From Bacteroidaceae bacterium (lineage in GTDB: Bacteria > Bacteroidota > Bacteroidia > Bacteroidales > Bacteroidaceae), in assembly GCA_028709135.1 (NCBI GenBank), contig JAQVXN010000143.1, positions 1 through 5,621 on the forward strand: a stretch of DNA of 5,621 nucleotides, read 5' to 3'. The position numbers and the translations under genes were made by a program. The notes beneath the pieces were generated by a model. It was given only the letters and a program-made list of their open reading frames with translations. It searched no databases and was not told the origin of the DNA. This document shows, one piece after another, positions 1 to 5,621 of this stretch. Every line of letters starts with the position of its first letter. Position 1 is the stretch's first letter.

Positions 1-854
1 TAGCCAGTGCCAAAATTCCATTGTCAAGAATGATTTCACCCCAGTTGTATTGGGTTATGAGTGGCGACGAATTTACACTCGACATAAACAATCCCGACGC
101 CCCGAAAGTGTTAGTTGTGGGCAACAATCCCGATAGGCAAAATATCTACGGTGCGGCTTTGGGGCTTTACAACTCCCGTATCGTGAAGCTCATAAACAAA
201 AAAGGGCAATTAAAGAGTTCGGTGGTAATCGACGAATTGCCGACAATCTATTTCAAAGGATTGGATAACCTTATAGCCACTGCCCGAAGCAACAAAGTGG
301 CTGTATTGTTGGGCTTTCAGGATTTCTCCCAATTAACAAGGGATTACGGCGACAAGGAAGCCAAAGTTGTGATGAACACCGTAGGTAATATTTTCTCCGG
401 TCAAGTAGTTGGAGAAACAGCCAAAACGCTATCCGACCGTTTCGGAAAAGTATTACAGAAACGCCAGTCTATGACTATCAACCGCAACGATAAATCAACC
501 TCTATCAGTACCCAAATGGATAGCCTGATACCACCGTCAAAAATCAGTAACTTAACACAAGGTATGTTTGTCGGTGCTATTGCTGATAACTTTGACGAAC
601 GTATCGAGCAGAAGATTTTCCATTGCGAAATTGTGGTCGATAACGCCAAAGTCGCTGCCGAAACAGAGGCGTACCAGTCCATTCCAATAATTACTGATTT
701 TACGGACGAAAACGGAGTAAATCGCATGAAAGATATGATTAAAGAAAATTACGACCGTATCAAAGCCGAAACCAAACAAATCGTTGCCGAAGAATTACAA
801 CGCATCAAGGACGACCCTGCATTGGCTCATTTGTTGCAGCAACAGGAAGAATAA
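1..854 (+). CDS. mobC: MobC/TraG-type conjugative coupling protein (VirD4-like T4CP), C-terminal part, 5'-truncated by window edge
   Basis: This is the last 283 residues of a type IV coupling protein, the membrane ATPase that hands the relaxase-DNA complex to the conjugation channel. The frame is open to the window edge (first whole codon at 3-5), so the start lies outside; the TTG at 21 is not the start. The Walker A and N-terminal membrane segments are therefore missing. Visible here is the Walker B strand VVIDE (222-236), followed by LPTIYFKGLDNLIATARS and LLGFQDFSQL, the region matched by the TraD/TraG TraM-recognition domain in this family. Further on come VVGETAKTLSDRFGK and a charged helical tail ending HLLQQQEE. 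The sequence resembles MobC of CTnDOT-like Bacteroides elements, which works with the MobA/MobB relaxase. A strong terminator follows 17 bases after the stop. Family assignment is firm; the symbol rests on recalled resemblance to Bacteroides MobC. Confidence 0.9.
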   Translation, partial: ASAKIPLSRMISPQLYWVMSGDEFTLDINNPDAPKVLVVGNNPDRQNIYGAALGLYNSRIVKLINKKGQLKSSVVIDELPTIYFKGLDNLIATARSNKVAVLLGFQDFSQLTRDYGDKEAKVVMNTVGNIFSGQVVGETAKTLSDRFGKVLQKRQSMTINRNDKSTSISTQMDSLIPPSKISNLTQGMFVGAIADNFDERIEQKIFHCEIVVDNAKVAAETEAYQSIPIITDFTDENGVNRMKDMIKENYDRIKAETKQIVAEELQRIKDDPALAHLLQQQEE

Positions 855-871
855 AATATTTACCTTGTAGG

Positions 872-901
872 AGGAGAGTCAGAATAGGCTCTCCTTTTTT
901 T
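872..901 (+). terminator. Rho-independent terminator after mobC
   Basis: A nine-pair stem (872-880 with 887-895, AGGAGAGTC / GGCTCTCCT, one G-U pair) closes a six-base loop (AGAATA) and runs into a tract of seven T (895-901). It lies 17 bases after the mobC stop, so it should end the mobC transcript. On the minus strand the stem is not followed directly by a U tract, so it should be weaker for the convergent NTPase gene. The T tract overlaps the stop codon of that gene. Confidence 0.88.
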
Positions 902-3900
902 AGGCATTAAAGGTATTTATCTTTATTTTCTCTTGCTTCTCTTTTATCGAAGACACGTAACCCTTCTCAAGTAACTTATGAGCTAATATCTGTGTGGCTG
1001 CGTTTAATGGAACAGAAGGTTTCTTCCCTCGAATGGAAATGTCTGAATATGGTTCTCCCAGAGAATTTAATGCTGTTGAAATTGAACTTTCTGAAAGAGA
1101 ATGTATGTGGATATTCAATAGTTTTAATCTGTTTTCCATTACTTGTGCGTTAGCAATAATACCAAGAAGCAAATCGGTTTCTAATTCGACATATTGATAA
1201 TTAGCCATGATTTTGCAGACCTGATTACATAATTGCTTACTACCTTTTATTACTTCCTTATCAGCATTCAGTAATATATCTACTTTTTGAGGGTAGTTAA
1301 AGACTTCAGATGTTAACAAAGCAATCAAGTCATTTTCATCAAAAGAATAAACCTCTTCTGATTCTAAAAACTTTTTAGAATTGCGTAATAGCAAATCTAT
1401 ATGCTTGTTGTTGTCAAAATTATCTTTGATGTAATTATACCTACCTAACGATAATTGCAGATATCCGTTTTTTATCATCACGTCTATTTTCTGATTGGAC
1501 AAATCTGCAAAATCCAAAGGAGAATAGGCATACGGGAAACATGATATAATTGCTTCAAAGCAATCATCGGTTATGTTTTCGTCTATTATAATCGCATTGG
1601 ATAGTTTTGATAATAGTGGGTTTTTGTCTCCCAAACTATCCTTGATTTTTGAAGTCGATAATTCTGTGTAGTTTACTGGGTTACTAACAAATTCACTCAA
1701 AGTCTCATTTACAGTGTCTTCTGACAAAGAAAAATAATGTTCAATATTCTCCCATGTGGCACTAACAGCAGATGTTGTAATCAAATATTCTTTTAACTCG
1801 CTATTTTCAACAGAAGAAAGAGAGTGTACTTTATTTTCAGATATATCTACGATTTTTCTCCTATCCTCTATTTTTATCAGATCATTATTTAATAACGAGA
1901 GAACGGATTCTGTAGATTCTTTGGTGTTGTTTGGGATTTGTAAAAACACATTGGATATATATGTTTGAATATTGTCATTGATATATTTAATTAGGTGTTT
2001 AGCTGTTGATGAGATGATAGTTGTGTAATTTTTTGTTTCAAGAGTCTCTGTATTTTCGACAGTTCCTTTAGATGAAACAAACAACTTAATCATATCAAAG
2101 TTGATTTTGTACAAATTGCTTTCGTAGATAAAATCAAACACTTTATTTCCTACTTCGGGCTGAGATAAATTTGTAAATTTGACATTTAGTTCTTTTAGTA
2201 TTGAAGTTATTTTAGATTCCTCCATTCCAGACACAAAAGATAGGAAATTATTTTTCCCTGCTATATGGTTGGAAAGAGATGATTTTATATCCTGCTGTTT
2301 TATTTCACTTATACTTAAATGCGTTATTATTGCTTTTAAGTATTCTTCTTTTTTCTCATCTGAATAACCTGTCGTGGTAAGATGAGTCCAAAATGACTGC
2401 CATTTTTCGCATAAGTCTTGTATGAAAATATCAATGTTTATTCCCTCAGATAAGAACGTGTCAATAAACAGCATAGACGAACGGCTTTTATTGCAGATTT
2501 GCAACAATAGAGTTTCGTATTGGGTATTATATTTGTTTTTATTGGCTAATAGATAATCCAAAAGGCTACAATTCAGTGATTCCTTATATTCAAATTCTTT
2601 TGGTTTTATTTTTCTAAGTAAATTATCGATTTTAGTGAGTTTAAACTTAAAATCAAGAGCGTTCCTGTTTTTAATGCTAAATAGAAAGTCTCTATCATCC
2701 TTAGTTATAAGTCCTTCATAGAAATATGAAATGTAATCGTGGTAGTTTTCGTTTAAGTAGCCATTGCGTATCAGATATATAATTAGTTTTTCCTTTTCAA
2801 TGTCTTTGAAAACACTTGAAATTTCTATTTTTTCCGCTATCTGAAGTAAGGAACTTGATTTAATATCATGTTTTTCCTTTTCTAATTTTTCTATTTTTTG
2901 TTTTGAAGACTCAATTTTGTTATTATCTCTATCAAGAATCAAACCCTCTCTTTCTTCATATGTTTGCTCCGAATCAACAGCTTTTTCAATGCTTTCAAAA
3001 TTGAAAGTTGCATTATTTGTCTGGATTCTATATTGATTGGCATTATATCCATACTTTTCCAAATATTTGTATTGGATTGTAGTGCATTCTTGTAGAGAAG
3101 AAAAAACATCATCAACTTTTAATTCCTCAAATTGATATTCAGTGCCATTTATAATGAAAGAAGTGGCATTGGGCACTTTTATGAGTATTGCTTCGATGTA
3201 AATGGATCGCAGTTCATCAACATCCTTTACACTTACATTCTCAATCTGTTGTATTTTCTTTCGGGCTTCTTTTATTTCTTCATTGATTTCATCAACTCGA
3301 TTTTTGATTAATTCTTTCTTGTTGTTGAAAATAGAAAACACATTTCCTTTGTCATTATGTAAATCAACAAAGTCAGAAGGAAATATGTTTTTATATATAA
3401 TCATCGCCAAAAGATTATTTTGGTTCAGTTTAGGATCTAATTTTTCTTTGTAGACAACATATTCGTTATAGATGTTTTTCAACAACCTCATGTCGTCTAT
3501 ATACATGGATACATCACTTAAAAAATCAATTGATAGAGAATCTTTTGTTTCATCTTCTAAGATAAGATTTGCTTCCTTGAACTTATTAAGGAGCATTTCT
3601 CCAGAATTGGATGTGTTGATAATTGGGATAACAGGAATAATAAAATCGAAGAACTTAGTTCGATTTTTGTCTTGAAACATATCATCTTTAATTGCGTATA
3701 AAAATACGATTCTTCTGCCAATTTGCTTCGAGTGGTTTACCAATATGTTAAGTTCCCTCAGTTTCGTGAATATTTCAGTATTATTAAATCTGTCTAAATC
3801 TTCAATAATCACAATATCAAACTTTGTAACTTCGAAAAAATAGAGGATTTCATCTAAATGCTTGTTTAGAATAGAAGAATCCACATCATGGTTTATTTCT

Positions 3901-4649
3901 ATTTCACCGCTCTGAACATTTAATTTATTGAGTTTTGAGTTGTTGGCTATTCTGAAAATTTTGGATACAGCATAGGAAATTCCGAGTGTTAGTGCACATA
4001 GTGCAATAATTGAGGCAATCTTATTGTTGTCCAAATCATATTCTTGCCAAAGAGAAAATGTTGTGATAAAATTAGGTTTAAAAAAGACGACTACAGCTGA
4101 CAGCCAAACCATGAGCAATAAGGACTTGAATATAACACTTCTTGTCCGCAAATTTCTTATTCGTTTAAATCTTGAATCAGGTATCTGCTTATGTTTTACA
4201 TGATAAAACATTTGTTGCATGATACTAAGTTCAATGAGTCTATTTATATCTTCATTTTCAGCTATATCTTTATCGCTAAATGAAGCTAATGATATGTTGA
4301 GAATGTTGTATTCTTTATGTTCCTTAATAAAGGTTTTGATAATACTACTTTTTCCAGAACCATAAGAACCTGTTAATGCTATATTCTTAATATTCTGGTT
4401 CTTCAAAGCCCATTCAAGGATTTTTGAATATTTTTTATCTTCATCACCTTTACTTGTTGGTGTTAAATCATCATATCCACTGGGATTGGGATTATCCTCT
4501 TTGGTTAATTTGAGTTCAGCTTTGGACAATGTTGTTATTCCCCAATCAGTAAACCAAAGCATTATTTTTTTTATGCCTTCACGAATAGTTTTCATCCATT
4601 TTCGAACCCTCTTTCCCATGCTATAAATATTTTGCAGCAAAGGTCGCAT
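900..4649 (-). CDS. YobI/KAP-type membrane-anchored P-loop NTPase, 1249 aa; candidate defence cargo
   Basis: A large ATPase with the YobI-type layout. A basic N-terminus (about 1-50) leads to DLTP (61-64) and then KYSKILEWALKNQNIKNIAL. Walker A is GSYGSGKS (94-101, nt 4347-4370). Two hydrophobic helices (about 172-190 and 211-229) form a hairpin inside the NTPase domain, preceded by the basic stretch FKRIRNLRTR, so both halves of the domain should face the cytoplasm. Walker B is IVIIEDLDR (279-287); a sensor-like strand RIVFLYAIKDD (313-323) and the conserved YIDDMRLLKNIYNEYVVY (383-400) follow. A TM hairpin between Walker A and B is the hallmark of KAP NTPases (Kidins220, PifA). Two charged coiled-coil-like stretches (about 443-472, 570-598) precede about 650 mostly helical residues in which I recognise no nuclease or other effector. 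The length fits full-size YobI proteins and the frame is intact. The gene is antisense to both neighbours and much AT-richer, suggesting acquired cargo. Family call is firm; a defence role is inference. Start could instead be Met11 (4619) or Met19. Confidence 0.88.
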   Translation of the reverse strand: MRPLLQNIYSMGKRVRKWMKTIREGIKKIMLWFTDWGITTLSKAELKLTKEDNPNPSGYDDLTPTSKGDEDKKYSKILEWALKNQNIKNIALTGSYGSGKSSIIKTFIKEHKEYNILNISLASFSDKDIAENEDINRLIELSIMQQMFYHVKHKQIPDSRFKRIRNLRTRSVIFKSLLLMVWLSAVVVFFKPNFITTFSLWQEYDLDNNKIASIIALCALTLGISYAVSKIFRIANNSKLNKLNVQSGEIEINHDVDSSILNKHLDEILYFFEVTKFDIVIIEDLDRFNNTEIFTKLRELNILVNHSKQIGRRIVFLYAIKDDMFQDKNRTKFFDFIIPVIPIINTSNSGEMLLNKFKEANLILEDETKDSLSIDFLSDVSMYIDDMRLLKNIYNEYVVYKEKLDPKLNQNNLLAMIIYKNIFPSDFVDLHNDKGNVFSIFNNKKELIKNRVDEINEEIKEARKKIQQIENVSVKDVDELRSIYIEAILIKVPNATSFIINGTEYQFEELKVDDVFSSLQECTTIQYKYLEKYGYNANQYRIQTNNATFNFESIEKAVDSEQTYEEREGLILDRDNNKIESSKQKIEKLEKEKHDIKSSSLLQIAEKIEISSVFKDIEKEKLIIYLIRNGYLNENYHDYISYFYEGLITKDDRDFLFSIKNRNALDFKFKLTKIDNLLRKIKPKEFEYKESLNCSLLDYLLANKNKYNTQYETLLLQICNKSRSSMLFIDTFLSEGINIDIFIQDLCEKWQSFWTHLTTTGYSDEKKEEYLKAIITHLSISEIKQQDIKSSLSNHIAGKNNFLSFVSGMEESKITSILKELNVKFTNLSQPEVGNKVFDFIYESNLYKINFDMIKLFVSSKGTVENTETLETKNYTTIISSTAKHLIKYINDNIQTYISNVFLQIPNNTKESTESVLSLLNNDLIKIEDRRKIVDISENKVHSLSSVENSELKEYLITTSAVSATWENIEHYFSLSEDTVNETLSEFVSNPVNYTELSTSKIKDSLGDKNPLLSKLSNAIIIDENITDDCFEAIISCFPYAYSPLDFADLSNQKIDVMIKNGYLQLSLGRYNYIKDNFDNNKHIDLLLRNSKKFLESEEVYSFDENDLIALLTSEVFNYPQKVDILLNADKEVIKGSKQLCNQVCKIMANYQYVELETDLLLGIIANAQVMENRLKLLNIHIHSLSESSISTALNSLGEPYSDISIRGKKPSVPLNAATQILAHKLLEKGYVSSIKEKQEKIKINTFNA

Positions 4650-4669
4650 TTTTTTGCCGACTGTTAAAA
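4632..4669 (-). promoter_or_regulatory. Candidate promoter A for the NTPase gene (would favour the Met11 start)
   Basis: On the minus strand GACCTTTGC (4645-4637) differs at one position from the Bacteroidota -7 pattern TACCTTTGC. A weak -33-like TTTTAA (4669-4664) lies 18 bases upstream. If it is used, transcription would begin about 4632, downstream of the ATG at 4649, and translation would have to start at Met11 (4619) or later. The leader would be short and AU-rich with no Shine-Dalgarno sequence, as is usual in this phylum. It competes with promoter B. Confidence 0.35.
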
Positions 4670-4697
4670 TATATGTGAATATTTATCTCATTCTAAA
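4666..4697 (-). promoter_or_regulatory. Candidate promoter B for the NTPase gene (would allow the ATG at 4649)
   Basis: On the minus strand TATATTTT (4673-4666) matches the -7 pattern TAnnTTTG except for the last base, and TTTA (4697-4694) lies 20 bases upstream, close to a -33 TTTG. Transcription would then begin near 4660, leaving a leader of roughly ten bases rich in A before the ATG at 4649. Both boxes have one mismatch and the whole segment is AT-rich, so a chance match is quite possible. Confidence 0.3.
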
Positions 4698-4725
4698 GAA
4701 TTTGAACTAAAACAGTATTGTAATT

Positions 4726-4839
4726 TCAATGGGGAAAGAGCAAGCCCAACGCCACACCTACCCAAATCGAAGCCACAAGCGTCCACCTACCGACAAAGCC
4801 ACTGCTAACCATCTGATTAAGCCTACTTTTATTCTGCAT
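4726..4839 (-). CDS. Possible small membrane peptide, 37 aa (weakly supported)
   Basis: ATG at 4839-4837 opens a 37-codon frame ending in TGA (4728-4726). After a polar start (MQNKSRLNQ) it gives MVSSGFVGRW and then TLVASIWVGVALGLLFPH, a plausible single membrane helix with glycines. It sits 76 bases upstream of the NTPase gene on the same strand. It is GC-rich (35 of 60 at 4741-4800), unlike the NTPase gene and more like element backbone. No ribosome binding site is visible, though this phylum often lacks one. The opposite strand carries an equally long frame in exact codon register (4729-4842) coding for a polar, basic peptide with no coherent character. I favour the minus strand only because its product looks like a membrane helix. 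I do not recognise it; it may be a remnant or non-coding. Confidence 0.3.
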   Translation of the reverse strand: MQNKSRLNQMVSSGFVGRWTLVASIWVGVALGLLFPH

Positions 4840-4855
4840 TAATAGTGATGCGGAA
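4832..4855 (+). promoter_or_regulatory. Leader hairpin upstream of the DUF4099-type gene
   Basis: TTCTGCATTA (4832-4841) pairs with TGATGCGGAA (4846-4855) around the four-base loop ATAG: ten pairs, eight Watson-Crick and two G-U wobbles when read as plus-strand RNA. Read from the minus strand the two wobbles become A-C mismatches, so the structure favours plus-strand RNA. It ends 17 bases before the ATG at 4873 and has no T tract, so it is not a typical terminator. A weak -7-like TACTTTTA (4824-4831) lies immediately upstream without a clear -33 box. Function is unknown; a role in leader stability or translation is only possible. Confidence 0.4.
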
Positions 4856-4872
4856 CAAAAAACAGTTTAATC

Positions 4873-5621
4873 ATGGATGAAAAATTAAATCCGAAAGACA
4901 AAGTTCTCCTAATGCGAGATGAAGGAGAAGGCAACAAACTCAAAGTAGTGAAAGGCATTGACAAGAAAGGAAAGATTGATGCCATTGATCCCATGAAGGC
5001 GAAACAGACCGATTTTATCAAAATCGACAAACACGCCGATCCGCTCGAAAACTTTTTCCAAAACTTCTTTAATCAGGCAAAGAACCCCTCTCATACGGGA
5101 TTCTATGCTGTAACAGTTGATATGCTTGATAAAGTTCTATCGCTTAGTGATAAGGAATTGGAAAAGTTTCGTATTGATCCGAGAGATTACCTGAATAAAG
5201 AACAGGAGCAATCAACCAAGAAAGACGAAAAAGAAGTAGTAACCGAAAAAAAAGAAGAAAAAATGGATGCAACAACCGAACAGAAAACGGAATTTAAGCA
5301 ATTCGACACGAACCGTATCCCTGAAAGCGAGTATCAGAAATATGGTATCAAACCCGAAAATTTGGAGGGCGAACTCAAAGCCATGAGTTATGGGTACAAA
5401 TCTCCGCACTTGGTAGATATTAACCCAAAAATCGAGGGCGTGGACTATCCCATGAAAGCCCGTCTGTCTTTGGAGGAACAACCTGACGGCAGCTTGAAAT
5501 TCGTTCCGCATCCACAGCAACAACAAGTTGATTTGGAAAAGCCGTTTCAGGGAATTATGCTACCGAACGATGTAAAGGAAAACTTACTGGCAACGGGTAA
5601 TAGTGGTCGTGTAGTCGAACT
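4873..5621 (+). CDS. DUF4099/DUF3945-type mobile-element protein, N-terminal part, truncated by window end
   Basis: The frame runs without a stop from ATG 4873 through 249 whole codons to the window edge. An in-frame TGA at 4846-4848 with no other start in between fixes this ATG as the first possible start; no Shine-Dalgarno sequence precedes it. Residues 1 to about 110 (MDEKLNPKDKVLLM, then KGIDKKGKIDAI and DPLENFFQNFF) resemble the N-terminal part of these proteins in Bacteroidota elements. A Lys/Glu-rich linker covers about 112-140. From about 142 onward (IPESEYQKYGIKPENL, YPMKARLSLEEQPDGSL, ending VKENLLATGNSGRVVEL) it matches DUF4099 as I remember it. In full-length members DUF3945 repeats usually follow, and these would lie beyond the window. 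The molecular role is unknown; such genes tend to sit near mobilisation and topoisomerase genes in CTnDOT-like elements, so it is probably backbone. Confidence 0.8.
   Translation, partial: MDEKLNPKDKVLLMRDEGEGNKLKVVKGIDKKGKIDAIDPMKAKQTDFIKIDKHADPLENFFQNFFNQAKNPSHTGFYAVTVDMLDKVLSLSDKELEKFRIDPRDYLNKEQEQSTKKDEKEVVTEKKEEKMDATTEQKTEFKQFDTNRIPESEYQKYGIKPENLEGELKAMSYGYKSPHLVDINPKIEGVDYPMKARLSLEEQPDGSLKFVPHPQQQQVDLEKPFQGIMLPNDVKENLLATGNSGRVVE

Noticed and set aside
21..23. TTG at 21 as a start codon for the left gene
   Set aside because: The frame stays open to the window edge and the encoded sequence is the C-terminal half of a much longer coupling protein.
401..779. Minus-strand open frames inside mobC (401-727 and 552-779)
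   Set aside because: They lie wholly within the well-supported coupling-protein frame, and their translations look like reverse-frame sequence without domain character.
994..3675. Several plus-strand frames of 62-83 codons inside the NTPase gene
   Set aside because: All are antisense shadows of the intact 1249-codon frame, Ser/Phe-rich as expected from the complement of Lys/Glu-rich coding sequence.
852..4672. TAAAATAT present at both ends of the NTPase gene (852-859 and 4665-4672) as a target-site duplication
   Set aside because: The motif is eight AT-only bases apart from none of G or C, neither copy sits at a clear composition junction, and there are no terminal inverted repeats or transposase to go with it.
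4690..4701. Small palindrome ATTCT-AA-AGAAT as an operator or attachment site
   Set aside because: Only five-base arms in a very AT-rich stretch; expected by chance and not repeated elsewhere in the window.
4839..5526. Minus-strand frames (4839-5030, 4909-5094, 5212-5526) opposite the DUF4099-type gene
   Set aside because: The plus strand encodes a coherent, recognisable protein across the whole stretch; the Phe-rich run of the longest one is just the complement of the Lys/Glu linker.
1..5621. CRISPR array, tRNA, rRNA or insertion sequence
   Set aside because: No regularly spaced repeats, no cloverleaf-like or rRNA-like sequence and no transposase frame were seen on either strand.

Overview
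The window looks like part of a conjugative element (integrative conjugative element or conjugative transposon) from a member of the Bacteroidota, probably Bacteroidales. Three things point there. The left gene is the 3' end of a MobC/TraG-type coupling protein of the CTnDOT kind. The right gene is the 5' end of a DUF4099/DUF3945-type protein, a family I know almost only from Bacteroidota mobile elements. Starts lack Shine-Dalgarno sequences, and the promoter candidates resemble the Bacteroidota TAnnTTTG -7 box.

Layout: 1-854 (+) is the C-terminal 283 residues of the coupling protein, followed by a strong rho-independent terminator (872-901). From 900 to 4649 (-), convergent with mobC, lies one very large AT-rich gene for a 1249-residue membrane-anchored P-loop NTPase of the YobI/KAP type. 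4650-4872 is a 223-base intergenic segment. Its left part is AT-rich and holds promoter candidates for the NTPase gene. Its right part is GC-rich and holds a possible 37-codon hydrophobic ORF on the minus strand and a hairpin just before the next gene. From 4873 to the window end (+) is the DUF4099-type gene, open to the edge and therefore incomplete.

Reading of the whole: the two plus-strand genes look like element backbone (transfer and maintenance). The NTPase gene looks like cargo placed between them in the opposite orientation. It differs in base composition from both neighbours (hand counts: 16 G+C of 60 at 1321-1380, against 25 of 60 at 361-420 in mobC and 35 of 60 at 4741-4800). KAP-type NTPases with a transmembrane hairpin inside the ATPase domain include PifA, the F-plasmid protein that excludes phage T7, and YobI-type ATPases have been predicted computationally to act in biological conflicts. 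A single-gene anti-phage or anti-plasmid role is therefore the most interesting hypothesis here. It is inference: no known effector domain is recognisable in the long C-terminal part.
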